The notes beneath the pieces were generated by a model. That model was not told where the DNA came from and did not search any database. It saw only the letters and a list, made by a program, of their open reading frames with translations. A stretch of 64,000 nucleotides of DNA from Acetivibrio sp. MSJd-27 (GTDB lineage Bacteria; Bacillota; Clostridia; UMGS1840; HGM11507), in assembly GCF_018918095.1 (NCBI RefSeq), contig NZ_JAHLPV010000001.1, forward strand, positions 186,001 to 250,000, given 5' to 3'. A program made the translations under genes and the position numbers. Positions 20,047 to 28,812 of the stretch are shown piece after piece. Each line of letters opens with the position of its first letter. Position 1 is the stretch's first letter.

Positions 20047-20115
20047 CAATGAACCGCATTCTTTTCCACTTCCCTTCTGCCATCGATCACAGAAACGCGA
20101 AAGGAAAAGAAGCAT
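20038..20115 (-). other. Candidate 25-residue leader peptide of SulP attenuator
   Basis: ATG at 20113-20115 opens a 26-codon frame ending in TGA inside the terminator stem. The peptide begins MLLFLSRFCDRW and contains cysteines at positions 9 and 20. The frame lies in an RNA that can also fold: TTCTTTTCC pairs with GGAAAAGAA and TTCTG with CAGAA. A ribosome stalled at the second cysteine codon would sit just before the terminator. Coding is unproven. Confidence 0.35.
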
Positions 20116-20148
20116 ATCTTTCGTCCCCGAAAACTCTTTCTTATTTAT

Positions 20149-20177
20149 ATTATACGATATTACAGATAAGCTGTCAA
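20149..20177 (-). promoter_or_regulatory. Promoter of the SulP gene
   Basis: Minus strand TTGACA (20172-20177), 17-base spacer, TATAAT (20149-20154): a full consensus sigma-A promoter. It transcribes a leader of about 230 bases with a terminator, a layout expected for attenuation. Confidence 0.85.
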
Positions 20178-20249
20178 GGTTCAAAGGGCTTTGCGCTTAC
20201 CTTTTTCATTCTCCATATACCGCTCCGCCGATGATGAAAACAGCACCCG

Positions 20250-20291
20250 CCAGTTAGAACATCACGCTCCCATCGTCAACTGGCTTTTTTT
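20250..20291 (+). terminator. Intrinsic terminator-like hairpin without an obvious gene
   Basis: GCCAGTT and AACTGGC enclose a 22-base loop and are followed by seven T on the plus strand. No plus-strand gene lies upstream. It may end a small RNA or protect the SulP promoter region from plus-strand transcription. Confidence 0.5.
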
Positions 20292-20310
20292 GGCAAACAG
20301 CCGTTTCAGC

Positions 20311-20411
20311 ATAAAAAGCTTTTCATTCCGAACAGCACAACCGCGCTTCGCACGCTGTTTTTTGAAATGTGTAATTGCACACGATTCCACGCAATTTCCT
20401 ATGTTATAAAA
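20311..20411. repeat. Dispersed ~100-bp repeat, copy 1
   Basis: This stretch matches 47392-47494 over about 100 bp. A core of over 25 bp is identical, including CGCGCTTCGCACGCTG followed by TTTTTTG; the right part keeps an AATTGC...GCAATT inverted repeat and a shared TATGTTATAAAAA end. Most substitutions between copies change any encoded amino acid, so it is a nucleic-acid repeat and not a gene. A further imperfect hairpin (AATACTTATCT with AGATAAGCATT) follows at 20411-20442; I see nothing in 20443-20567. Confidence 0.75.
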
Positions 20412-20567
20412 ATAATACTTATCTGTTAATGAGAAGATAAGCATTATCTTATTTCCCGTGTTCATGGAATTATTTTATTTATATACATCAAATATATCAA
20501 AAGAGATATCACCCAAGACCTGACTTTAACGGAATATTGTTTTCCATTTCTGCTGCATAGTTGGAAT

Positions 20568-21470
20568 TTACTTTACCTTTTCAACAGGTATCCAAAGCTC
20601 TCTATAACGATTCTTGCTGCTTTCTCCTCTATACCAATGTGTAGCTACGATTTCAGGTGCATTGGCAAGCTGATACCCAGAAACAGGAAGCCACTCGGCA
20701 GCAATTCTCCTTCTGAGATCCAAGAATGCTGTTGTGGGATATAAGCATCGTTCTGTCTCGAAAATCGCATATACTTGCTTTGGTATGACAATATTCTCAT
20801 AATATCCCGCAAACTCTTCTCCGAGTACTCCGGACTTATGCAAGCTATTGTGATAGAATTCAGGGAGTTGATATGTGATATAGAAATCATAGCCGTCATC
20901 ACCAATATTGGTGATGACATCATAATTCAAATCTGGATATCCCGAAAGACCTTGCAGAATGTATTGCAATGGTCTTGTATTGACATACATATCTTTTTCC
21001 TGTTCTTTGCGCTCACCCGGTATTCCTGTAAAATGACGTTTATACCCCGTCAAAACCATCTCGGGCTTTTCTTCAATCCTGTAATTCATAGTACTACCGC
21101 CTTCCAACGAAAATTTTAGTACAAGACGGGAAAAGGACTTGAGTCTGCTGCCGTGATTCCGAGCCTGTGACGGCAGTACACCGTGGAACTTTTGGAATGC
21201 TTTCGCAAAGCTATCCGGACTCTCATAGCCGTATTTCAGCGCAATATCAATGATTTTTCCATCACTCGCAGCCAGTTCCGCACCAGCAAGAGACAGCCTG
21301 CGGTTGCGAATATACTCGCCAAGAGTGAATCCGCAAAGAATGCTGAACACACGCTGAAAGTGATAGCTTGATGAAAAGCTTCGTGCTGCGACTTTTTCGT
21401 AGTCAATCGTTTCCGTTAAATTGTCTTCGATATAGTCTACAGCCTTTTGCAATCCAACGATCCAATCCAT
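20568..21470 (-). CDS. AraC family regulator with GyrI-like effector domain
   Basis: A 300-residue regulator with the DNA-binding part first. Two AraC-type helix-turn-helix motifs span residues about 5-105 (DYIEDNLTETIDYEKVAARS, FTLGEYIRNRRLSLAGAEL, IIDIALKYGYESPDSFAKAF). Residues about 130-300 form a GyrI-like/BmrR-type effector-binding domain (YRIEEKPEMVLTGYKRHFTG, GYDFYITYQLPEF, AIFETERCLYPTTAFLDLRR), which binds hydrophobic or cationic compounds. The layout matches Rob/SoxS-like regulators of Firmicutes. Start ATG at 21468-21470 with AAGGAGG upstream. Targets are unknown; no transporter is adjacent. Confidence 0.9.
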   Translation of the reverse strand: MDWIVGLQKAVDYIEDNLTETIDYEKVAARSFSSSYHFQRVFSILCGFTLGEYIRNRRLSLAGAELAASDGKIIDIALKYGYESPDSFAKAFQKFHGVLPSQARNHGSRLKSFSRLVLKFSLEGGSTMNYRIEEKPEMVLTGYKRHFTGIPGERKEQEKDMYVNTRPLQYILQGLSGYPDLNYDVITNIGDDGYDFYITYQLPEFYHNSLHKSGVLGEEFAGYYENIVIPKQVYAIFETERCLYPTTAFLDLRRRIAAEWLPVSGYQLANAPEIVATHWYRGESSKNRYRELWIPVEKVK

Positions 21471-21600
21471 ATTATTCCTCCTTGTCTATGTTTATTCTAT
21501 CAGATGGCGAACTGTTTTTCCCGATAATTTGTGCTGAGTATAATCGGATGCGTTATTTTGAAACATAGAGTTTTATGAATAACAAGGTAATTTTAGAACA

Positions 21601-21632
21601 AAAAAGCGGCAAGTCAAAACTTGCCGCTTTTA
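21601..21632 (-). terminator. Terminator of tRNA-Thr/tRNA-Tyr transcript
   Basis: AAAAGCGGCAAGT and ACTTGCCGCTTTT form a perfect 13-bp stem with a 4-base loop directly after the tRNA-Tyr CCA end; the minus strand continues with T residues. Confidence 0.9.
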
Positions 21633-21633
21633 A

Positions 21634-21718
21634 TGGTGGAGGAGGGTGGATTCGAACCACCGAAGCGAGACGCAACAGATTTACAGTCTGCCCCCTTTGG
21701 CCACTCGGGAACTCCTCC
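21634..21718 (-). tRNA. tRNA-Tyr (anticodon GTA)
   Basis: The minus strand folds into a class II tRNA with a 7-bp acceptor stem (GGAGGAG with CTCCTCC), a long variable arm, anticodon loop CTGTAAA with GTA, the T-loop GTTCGAATC, and an encoded CCA end at 21634-21636. It is 85 nt including CCA and lies 7 bp after tRNA-Thr. Confidence 0.96.
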
Positions 21719-21725
21719 ATATGTA

Positions 21726-21801
21726 TGGAGCTGGTGATGGGACTCGAACCCGCGACCTGCTGATTACAAATCAGCTGCTCTACCAATTGAGCTACACCAG
21801 C
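21726..21801 (-). tRNA. tRNA-Thr (anticodon TGT)
   Basis: The minus strand forms a standard 76-nt tRNA with acceptor GCTGGTG/CACCAGC, D-loop AATTGGTA, anticodon TGT in TTTGTAA, T-loop GTTCGAGTC, and an encoded CCA at 21726-21728. Cotranscribed with tRNA-Tyr. Confidence 0.96.
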
Positions 21802-21815
21802 GTGTTACTTTAGGG

Positions 21816-21844
21816 ATTATAACACAGTTTCAAAAGCTTGTCAA
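21816..21844 (-). promoter_or_regulatory. Promoter of the tRNA pair
   Basis: Minus strand TTGACA (21839-21844), 17-base spacer, TATAAT (21816-21821), with a TATAATCCC start region 15 bp before tRNA-Thr. Full consensus, as expected for stable RNA. The stretch 21845-22046 upstream is AT-rich, and I see no gene in it. Confidence 0.9.
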
Positions 21845-22046
21845 CATTTTTTTGAAATTTCTTTTTTCTTTTTTCAAAAAAATATTTTTGACTCAAACGG
21901 TGCTTCCATCATCTTTACAATTTAGAAAACCGTTCCCGCTTTTATTATTTGCAGTATATCATATAAAATTCATTTTGTCAATATTTTTTAATAAATTATC
22001 TATCCTTTTTTCCTGATGCAAGACAAATGGTTTTCAGGGGAACCGC

Positions 22047-22094
22047 AAAAAAAGAGCCGCCCGGTGAGCTGTCCATTCACGGCTCATCAGGCGG
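22047..22094 (-). terminator. Terminator of the carbohydrate-utilisation operon
   Basis: CCGCCTGATGAG pairs with CTCACCGGGCGG (one mismatch, one G-T wobble) around a 14-base loop; the minus strand then reads CTCTTTTTTT. It follows the membrane AraC gene by about 50 bp and closes the 19-kb operon. Confidence 0.8.
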
Positions 22095-22146
22095 ATCTTG
22101 TCTTCCTCCGATTCAACAAGGGGTCCCTCCCCTTGCAGAGACGGGG

Positions 22147-24342
22147 TTATTTATCGCTTCGGAATTTCCCGGGGGTCATTCCCACATTCTTTTTAAAGTT
22201 TCGGATGAAGACCACATCACTGTAATATCCGACCTTCTGTGCGATGCTGCTCACTGTCATATCGGTTTGAAGCAAAAGCTGCTTGGCGCGCTCCATCCTC
22301 TTTTCGGTGATATAATCACTGATGTATACGCCGGTATATTTGGTCCAAAGCCTGGAAAAATACAGGGAATTGAGGTGGAAACGGTCCGCCACCGCCGATA
22401 CGCTCAGGTTGAGATCGTGGAAATTTTCATCCACATAGGCTCTGGCTTCGCGGATCAGCTTGGCGTTTTTATCCTCGAATTCCGCTTCCGTCCGCTCCGC
22501 CAAGCCGGTGAGAATTTCATTGTGAAGCTTCTGCAGTTCATGGAAGGTTTTCGTCTCCAGCAGTCTGGCCGTCCACCCTTCCACCTCCTCCTTCCGCACG
22601 CCCGTGCCCGCTTTCAGCAGGCTCTTCAAGCCCTCGGTGATCATGTTGATCAGGGCGTACATCTTGCATTTGACAGCGCTTAAGTTCAGAGAACTCTTTT
22701 CGATCTGTTCAAAGACAGGCTCTGTCAGATGGATCGCCGCCGGATAGTTTCCGCTCTGCAGAAGGTGGATATACTTTTCCTGTATGGCTGTGATATCCGT
22801 ATCATCAAAAAGGGTATCCTTATTGATCTCATCATAGAACAGAATCTCTTTCGGCAGCAGGGTTAGCTGGTAGTCCAGCGTGTAGACCGCATCACGGTAA
22901 GCCGAATTGATGTCCGCAATATCTTTTGTCACCGCGCTGAACGCCGCCTTGAAGGTGAAGCCAAAATGGTTGGAAACCACCTGGGCGCACCGCATCACGA
23001 TGCTGCTCAGCTCCTCCTTGGTGATATGGTCAAAGTTGATGACAGCCACATAGATATCGTCGATGGTATTGGACAGCACCATACAATTTTCACTGAGCAT
23101 TTCGGTGGAAATGTTTTCAATAATAAAATTGGCCAGGCCGATCTGCTCCTCGTACTCCCCCTCGTTCTTCTCAAAAAAGAGGTTGTCGATATTGTCCACA
23201 TAGAAGAGCGCCACATAATAGTTTTCGCCCACAGGGCGGATATGGAACTTCTCCAGATTGATCCGGATGCTCTGAGGGTTCATATATTTGTTTGTCAGCA
23301 GATTGCTGACGAACACGGATTTGAGCTGATCCTTCTGGCTGTCCAGCTCCCGGCGCATATCCTTTGTCTGGGAGAAAAGTCCGGTGAGGCTCTCTTCCAG
23401 CCGGGAATAAACCTTTTCATCCATGTTGATATTCGCGGCCATATTGCGGTTCAGAAGCTCGGTGATGCGGCTGACCGAACCATAATTTTTTTGGGCATAC
23501 CGGATACTGGCATAGACAGAGATGACAATCAGCAAAAGAACGGTGATTCCGAGCAGAATATAGATGCCCCCGTAGGCGTCAAACGCGCCGTACTTCTCAT
23601 AGGAGAACACATACTTCAGCATGGTGATGGTAGACGGAATACGGAATTCCGTATAACTTTTTCGGATGTCATCCGCTTCATAGCAGTAAATTTCCGCATT
23701 GTCCTGATTCCAGATGGAAATTTTGATTTTCTGCCCGTTCCAGACCGGCTGCATTTGTTCATCCAGACTGGCCTTTTTGATGACAACGCAGATGTTGGCT
23801 TCCCGGTCGCTCACCCGGAAGGTATTGACATAGTAAATATCCTCCCCGAAGGCAATATAGCGGTTGACATAGTCCCCGTTCAGAAGCGCGAGCCACTCTT
23901 CATAGGTGGCGGTTCCTCCGCTGTAGAAATCCTGATAATATTTCTGCAGGCTGTATTTTCCGAAATTATTCAGCAGATAATCATTTCCCTTGTTATAGAT
24001 GAAAATGCTGTCGGTCACATTGTAGGACACTGTGTTGATGGTGGAATTCCGAAACAGCTCCACCACCTGGTTCTGCTGAAGAGAGCCCGGCTCGGGCAGG
24101 GCGATATAATCCCGGATAGTCTGGCTTTTCTCGTAGGAGAGAAAGATATTCTGCAGGTTTTCAAAAACGGTGTCCATCTTCTGCTGCACCATCTGGAACA
24201 TGGATTTTTTATTCTGTTCAATCTCTCCCAAATGAAGGTTCAGGGAGGAAACCAGCACGCTGATGGATAAAATAGCCGAGATCAGGATGATGATAAAGTA
24301 AGACATCAAAAGAGACGTCAGAAATTTGTTTTTCCAGTGCAT
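22147..24342 (-). CDS. Membrane-bound AraC family sensor-regulator (YesS/YtdP-like)
   Basis: A 731-residue one-protein signalling system. A membrane helix at about 10-35 and another at about 258-280 bracket an extracellular sensor region of about 220 residues that resembles a Cache-type domain. The cytoplasmic part carries helical linkers and ends in two AraC helix-turn-helix motifs (about 630-731: FHDLNLSVSAVADRFHLNSL, SSIAQKVGYYSDVVFIRNFK, GMTPGKFR). B. subtilis YesS and YtdP have the same architecture and control pectin-type sugar loci. Start ATG at 24342 with GGGAGG upstream. It is the last gene of the utilisation operon, so it probably controls its own operon and the divergent unit by sensing an external oligosaccharide. 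Confidence 0.9.
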   Translation of the reverse strand: MHWKNKFLTSLLMSYFIIILISAILSISVLVSSLNLHLGEIEQNKKSMFQMVQQKMDTVFENLQNIFLSYEKSQTIRDYIALPEPGSLQQNQVVELFRNSTINTVSYNVTDSIFIYNKGNDYLLNNFGKYSLQKYYQDFYSGGTATYEEWLALLNGDYVNRYIAFGEDIYYVNTFRVSDREANICVVIKKASLDEQMQPVWNGQKIKISIWNQDNAEIYCYEADDIRKSYTEFRIPSTITMLKYVFSYEKYGAFDAYGGIYILLGITVLLLIVISVYASIRYAQKNYGSVSRITELLNRNMAANINMDEKVYSRLEESLTGLFSQTKDMRRELDSQKDQLKSVFVSNLLTNKYMNPQSIRINLEKFHIRPVGENYYVALFYVDNIDNLFFEKNEGEYEEQIGLANFIIENISTEMLSENCMVLSNTIDDIYVAVINFDHITKEELSSIVMRCAQVVSNHFGFTFKAAFSAVTKDIADINSAYRDAVYTLDYQLTLLPKEILFYDEINKDTLFDDTDITAIQEKYIHLLQSGNYPAAIHLTEPVFEQIEKSSLNLSAVKCKMYALINMITEGLKSLLKAGTGVRKEEVEGWTARLLETKTFHELQKLHNEILTGLAERTEAEFEDKNAKLIREARAYVDENFHDLNLSVSAVADRFHLNSLYFSRLWTKYTGVYISDYITEKRMERAKQLLLQTDMTVSSIAQKVGYYSDVVFIRNFKKNVGMTPGKFRSDK

Positions 24343-24364
24343 AAGATTTCCTCCCTTTTCTTTT

Positions 24365-27085
24365 TTACCGGTAGAGAATGATAAAGCGGCAGCCGCCCCA
24401 CCATTGATATATCAGCGCCTTGGAATAATTTTCGCTGTCGGTTTTATAATCGATGATATCCCCGTCTGACGCATTGACAAACTGCTTTTTCCCCTGGCTG
24501 TCGAACAGGAGAATATTTGGCACCGCCGAGGTGTTGTAGACAAACATATTGTCAAAGAAGGTTGCCGAACCTGCCGCCTCGCCGGCCGCAAAGCTTTCCA
24601 TACTGACCGCCGGCGTGGTGGAACCGGATTTCAGCACCTTTGCTCCCTTGTTGACAATCAAGGTTGTGTTTTCTTTCGCGTAGACGCTGGCAAACAGCAC
24701 CTTGGAGGATTCCGAATAGTTATTCCACTGTCCGTCGTCCCACATTCTCTTTTTCAGAACAAAGCGGTTGCCGGTGCCGGGCTCGGTTACATAGAACACG
24801 GGGTAGGCATAGGTGATTTCCCCTTTTTCATTGATGATAAACTGAGCCACATCGCCGGTTTCATAGCCGCTTAACACCGATTCATCCTTAGTGTAATACT
24901 GGTTTTCTTTTTTGTTTCCGTAAGGATCAATCGTGAGAACCCTGACCGAATGAACCGGATCCCCCGCCGCATTGACCGCCTGATTCACCGCCTGAATCAG
25001 CTGCATGGGGGTATCCGAGGTGATGGAAGCGTCGCCGCCCTTCTGGGTGACCAAAATATCCACGCCGTAAGAGCCCCGGCTCAGCTTGAAGGCCTGAAGA
25101 TAGGAGTTCTGGGAATCCGCCAGAAAGCCCAGCGCCTGCTTTACGCTGAATTCGCTCGGATCCGCGGACGCGATGGTCTCCTCGCTGCCCACCGGAAGAA
25201 CAAAAACCTTCGCGTCCGAAGCAATGGTATAGATCCCTTCCAGCGTTTCGCTTCTGCGCATGAAATCCCGGTACCCGTATGTTCCCCGCAGCGGGAAGGG
25301 ACGCAATGCCTCCTCGTCGCCGCCAACCGTGGGAATGGTGATCTTTCTTATCTCGTTTTCGCCTTTGGTTTCAAACAGAATAATCTTGGCGATTTTTGCG
25401 CCTGCCGCGCTGTTCAGAGCATCGAAATTCGCATCCAGCGCGTTTTTGACGGAAGTGCTGTCCTTGCAGCGCAGATCGTTCACCGTTGCGTCCTCCACGT
25501 CATAATCCCGGATGACGCCGTCCTCGCAGAGAATCCGCATGCGGACATTGCCCTCCAGCAGGCTGTCCTCCTGATAATAGCCGATGACGTATCCGAGGGT
25601 GCCGCTCCCCGCCAGGTTTTTGATCTGACAGAAGACGTTCCCGTCAATATCCAGCTTCAGCGTCACCGTCGCGCCCAGATCGAACGCAGTTCCCTGTCCG
25701 TACGCACCGTAGTATTCCTTGGCGACGGAATACTCCTTCCCGTTCACCGTCACCAGTGTATCATTCCCCTCGGTGATTCCGTCGATGGTGCCCATAACGC
25801 TCTCAAAGGCGCAGTACAGCACGGCCTGATCCAGATCGCGGTTCAGCATCACCGAAACCACATCCCACTCCTTTATCTCGCTCAGCTCACGGGCATAGCC
25901 CTGCATGTCGATGACCTTCAGATCGTCAATGTCGCTTAAATCAATCACTTCCGTCTTCCAAGCCGAATCGTGGGAGGGCCACACCTTTACCGTCAGCTTC
26001 TGATCCTTGGTATTGACGGAGTTGATCACATAGGTGTCCATCTTGCTGACCAGCACCACATCCGCCTGTCCGTCGGTGTTGTAGTCAATCACGGTGATAC
26101 TGCCCGCCGACAGATCAAACACCTCACTAAGAGGCTGCTCGGTATTGAGACTGCCGTTGACGAAAATATCCGTGGCAATGTTCAGCTTGACATAGAATTC
26201 CTTTTCGGCCGGATCCGGCTGATATACGAGCTTGCGTTCCGTTTCATTATAGCTGATATTGTCGGAGGGATAGAGCTTCACCATCTGCTGTTTTTCCATC
26301 TCGGCTGTCACAAAGACAATGGTCTTTTCCCCGTCCGATACGTCGTAGTAGATCTCACATTTATAGCCGAAAAAACCGGTTAAATCCAGTTTATCCGACA
26401 CGTTCATCACTTCGCCGCCGGCAACCGCCCGATGTCCGCCCGGAGCCGTCACGCCGGAAAGCGCGGTGTCGCCTACCGCCTGAAGAACGGCGTCAATCCG
26501 CTCCACCTTTTTAAAATAGCTCAGCACGCTCTTGCCGGTCCGGGCAGGGGTCAGGCCGTTGCCCAGATACGCATAGGACATATACTCCTGCGCAAGGGTG
26601 TTATAGATCAGCTTGTAGGCCTGCGCTTTTGTGATGTAATCCCCTTCCTGCGAAATTCCCTTCAACAGTCCCAGGGCGGAGGCCTGAATCCGGAAATTGC
26701 CGTCCACGTCCCCCTGCCGGCTGACCAGCGGACCGTAGCCCGTCAGGCAGACGGCGGAGCGGATCGCGCTGGCATAGGTCAGCTCCAGATAAGGACGGAA
26801 GGTACCGTCCTCATATGGAAACATCAGCTCCTGCGCCACCGCTGAGTTGATCGCATTGTTATTTTTCGATTTTCCGGTGTCCGGATAGCGCGCGGTTTCA
26901 TCTCCCAAAAATCCGGCAATGTTCGACAGCAGAACCGCGAACTCCTCCCGTGTGATATACTCGCCCTCCTGCGGCATTTTCTCAGCGATACCAAGTCCCA
27001 CAAGAACCTCCGGTTTCGCAAAGGCCGTGCTTGCGAGGGAGAGCAGCAAGGTGAGAATCACCAAAATGCTGATACCCTTTTTCAT
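24365..27085 (-). CDS. Secreted S-layer-homology-like surface protein, 906 aa
   Basis: An exported protein with a signal peptide of about 23 residues (ending STAFA). The N-terminal 190 residues contain SLH-like repeats (GEYITREEFAVLLSNIA, PYEDGTFRPYLELTYASAIR, EGDYITKAQAYKLIYNTLA), enough for anchoring to secondary wall polymer. The remaining 700 residues are beta-rich with recurring DxNxDGxxDV turns (DYNTDGQADVVLVSK) and no catalytic motif I recognise. AAGGAGG precedes ATG at 27085. It lies 15 bp after the previous SLH protein gene. The probable role is structural or polysaccharide-binding at the S-layer; the sequence does not show enzyme activity. Confidence 0.8.
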   Translation of the reverse strand: MKKGISILVILTLLLSLASTAFAKPEVLVGLGIAEKMPQEGEYITREEFAVLLSNIAGFLGDETARYPDTGKSKNNNAINSAVAQELMFPYEDGTFRPYLELTYASAIRSAVCLTGYGPLVSRQGDVDGNFRIQASALGLLKGISQEGDYITKAQAYKLIYNTLAQEYMSYAYLGNGLTPARTGKSVLSYFKKVERIDAVLQAVGDTALSGVTAPGGHRAVAGGEVMNVSDKLDLTGFFGYKCEIYYDVSDGEKTIVFVTAEMEKQQMVKLYPSDNISYNETERKLVYQPDPAEKEFYVKLNIATDIFVNGSLNTEQPLSEVFDLSAGSITVIDYNTDGQADVVLVSKMDTYVINSVNTKDQKLTVKVWPSHDSAWKTEVIDLSDIDDLKVIDMQGYARELSEIKEWDVVSVMLNRDLDQAVLYCAFESVMGTIDGITEGNDTLVTVNGKEYSVAKEYYGAYGQGTAFDLGATVTLKLDIDGNVFCQIKNLAGSGTLGYVIGYYQEDSLLEGNVRMRILCEDGVIRDYDVEDATVNDLRCKDSTSVKNALDANFDALNSAAGAKIAKIILFETKGENEIRKITIPTVGGDEEALRPFPLRGTYGYRDFMRRSETLEGIYTIASDAKVFVLPVGSEETIASADPSEFSVKQALGFLADSQNSYLQAFKLSRGSYGVDILVTQKGGDASITSDTPMQLIQAVNQAVNAAGDPVHSVRVLTIDPYGNKKENQYYTKDESVLSGYETGDVAQFIINEKGEITYAYPVFYVTEPGTGNRFVLKKRMWDDGQWNNYSESSKVLFASVYAKENTTLIVNKGAKVLKSGSTTPAVSMESFAAGEAAGSATFFDNMFVYNTSAVPNILLFDSQGKKQFVNASDGDIIDYKTDSENYSKALIYQWWGGCRFIILYR

Positions 27086-27100
27086 CTGATTCTCCTCCTT

Positions 27101-28780
27101 TTATGACAGTTCATACAACAATTTACCGATAATTTTGACCGCCTGTGCTCTGGTTAAGTTGTCCCTCGGGCCAAACCAGGAATCCGAGCCAATCATCAGT
27201 TCCAGTTTTCCCATGGTTTCCACCGCGGCGGAAGCATAGTCCGCAATGGCGTCACCGTCCAGATAGCTGAGCGGCTCCGCCGGCGGAACCTCAACTCCTC
27301 TCATCTGGCAGATGCGCTCCATCACCACCGCCATGTCCTGGCGGCTGATGGGCTCGTTGGCGCCGAAATAACTCTCGTCCATTCCCTTGAAATAGCCTGC
27401 CGCTATCGCTTTGGAGACATAGGGATAGAACCAGTCGTCCGCTTTCACGTCGGAGAAGTCCATATTCTCCGCCTCCGTCTCCGGATTCAGCGCGCAGACC
27501 AGAACCTTTGCCAGCTCCGCCCTTGTGAGGTTGTTGTCCGGATTGAAATTGCCTTCCGTATCCCCGGTTATAATGTTGTTCATCTTCAGAGAGGGCAGAT
27601 ATGCCTTTGCATAGGCGGGAATGGATGCCTGATCCTGAAACAGAATGATCTCCTGCTCCGTACCGCCGCCGGGCAATTGCTCGCTGGGCGGCACGACAAT
27701 CGTACCCGGTTTCACCACCGGCGTACTGCTTCCCGTGCTGGAATTGCCGCTGTTGCCGCCGTTGCCGCTTCCGCCGGTTCCGGAGCTGACATCCACCGTA
27801 TTGATGGCAGTCTGCAGCATTGCAATGGTCTCATACTGCTTTCCGCCGATCTGCTTGTTTATTTTGTCTGCATATTTGCGGTAGCGGGTGTAATCCACAT
27901 CCTTGAGATAGGTATCCGCACCGTTGATGACCGAAGTCAGACTGCTCCAGTTATCCGTTTTTTCCACCGTAGTCAGAATGGTTTCGTCATAAATTTTGCC
28001 GCGCAGGGCTTCCAAGCTGTCCGCTTTGAATCCGGCCGCATTGGCGTTAATCTGTGTTTTCAGCTTGCCCTGGCTGTAAAGCGTGTACATCTGCGGGTTT
28101 CTGTCAAGTCCGATGCCGCTTACCCCGTAAGCTTCGACAAACGCGGCAACCTCGTCAGCCGTTTTGGTCTGTGCAAACAGTGCGGCGAGATAGGCTTCCC
28201 CGTATGTGGCATTGATTTCTGCGAAGGAGGTGTAGGGCCTGTTTTTCACCATGTAATCATAGACCGCCGTTTTATCGGACGGGCTTGGATAGCCGGGCTC
28301 CTTCAGGAAAATCTTTGCGTCCTCTCCGGTAAGAAGCGTCTCCATGTCCTCACTCTTGGAAACCGCGTTGATCTGGTTCAGAAACTCCGCTTCAAACGTC
28401 CCCGGTACCATGGAATAGGTTGTTGTGAAGGTGTCTGAACCGTCGTCGGAAGCCACGTAAATGGTATAGATCCCTTTCGGGGCGTCCTTCATGCTGACCG
28501 AAAAGGAGATCCCTCCAAAACGATCCGCGGATTTCTGTTGGGCAAACCAGACCGTTTTGTCATCGTTGGCCTGCCCGTCGTTTTTGACATCGCCGAGGCC
28601 TTTTCCCGGGCTGAGCACCAGCAGGCTGACGCTGCTCCCGGGCGCATAGACCGCGCCGCCCCCTATGGTGAGTACCTCGGAGGTTTTGTCATAATTTACG
28701 GTAAGCCCTGTCTCCGCGAAGGCGGAAAACAGGATCGTCATTGTAAAAACCAAGCATAAAAGAAAACTTTTCCTTTTCAA
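27101..28780 (-). CDS. Secreted protein with C-terminal SLH domains
   Basis: A 559-residue surface protein. I place the start at TTG 28778-28780 because GGGGAGGAG lies eight bases upstream and it gives a clean signal peptide (MKRKSFLLCLVF...FSAFA); an ATG at 28816 overlapping the previous stop is an alternative. After a beta domain (about 25-110) comes a helical region, then a Gly/Ser/Asn-rich linker (about 325-345), and SLH repeats at about 370-559 ([60 protein letters not shown]). The SLH part is a close relative of that of the preceding enzyme gene, so both anchor to the same wall polymer. The function of the N-terminal part is unknown. Confidence 0.85.
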   Translation of the reverse strand: MKRKSFLLCLVFTMTILFSAFAETGLTVNYDKTSEVLTIGGGAVYAPGSSVSLLVLSPGKGLGDVKNDGQANDDKTVWFAQQKSADRFGGISFSVSMKDAPKGIYTIYVASDDGSDTFTTTYSMVPGTFEAEFLNQINAVSKSEDMETLLTGEDAKIFLKEPGYPSPSDKTAVYDYMVKNRPYTSFAEINATYGEAYLAALFAQTKTADEVAAFVEAYGVSGIGLDRNPQMYTLYSQGKLKTQINANAAGFKADSLEALRGKIYDETILTTVEKTDNWSSLTSVINGADTYLKDVDYTRYRKYADKINKQIGGKQYETIAMLQTAINTVDVSSGTGGSGNGGNSGNSSTGSSTPVVKPGTIVVPPSEQLPGGGTEQEIILFQDQASIPAYAKAYLPSLKMNNIITGDTEGNFNPDNNLTRAELAKVLVCALNPETEAENMDFSDVKADDWFYPYVSKAIAAGYFKGMDESYFGANEPISRQDMAVVMERICQMRGVEVPPAEPLSYLDGDAIADYASAAVETMGKLELMIGSDSWFGPRDNLTRAQAVKIIGKLLYELS

Positions 28781-28812
28781 AAAAACCACTCCTCCCCTGT
28801 TTTGATATCCTT

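Noticed and set aside
20040-20150. Resemblance of the SulP leader (GTTTCTG...CAGAAGGGAAGTGG) to glnA/Downstream-peptide glutamine RNAs
   Set aside because: Only a short stretch is similar, key bases differ, and those RNAs are known mainly from cyanobacteria; not enough to call the riboswitch.
20262-20465. Minus-strand small ORF containing YNIGNC...FKKQRAKR, also seen in the second repeat copy
   Set aside because: Nucleotide differences between the two copies mostly change amino acids, and no good ribosome-binding site precedes either; better explained as a non-coding repeat.
21553-21786. Open frame across the tRNA genes
   Set aside because: Both tRNAs fold perfectly with encoded CCA; the frame is an artefact often mis-annotated in bacterial genomes.
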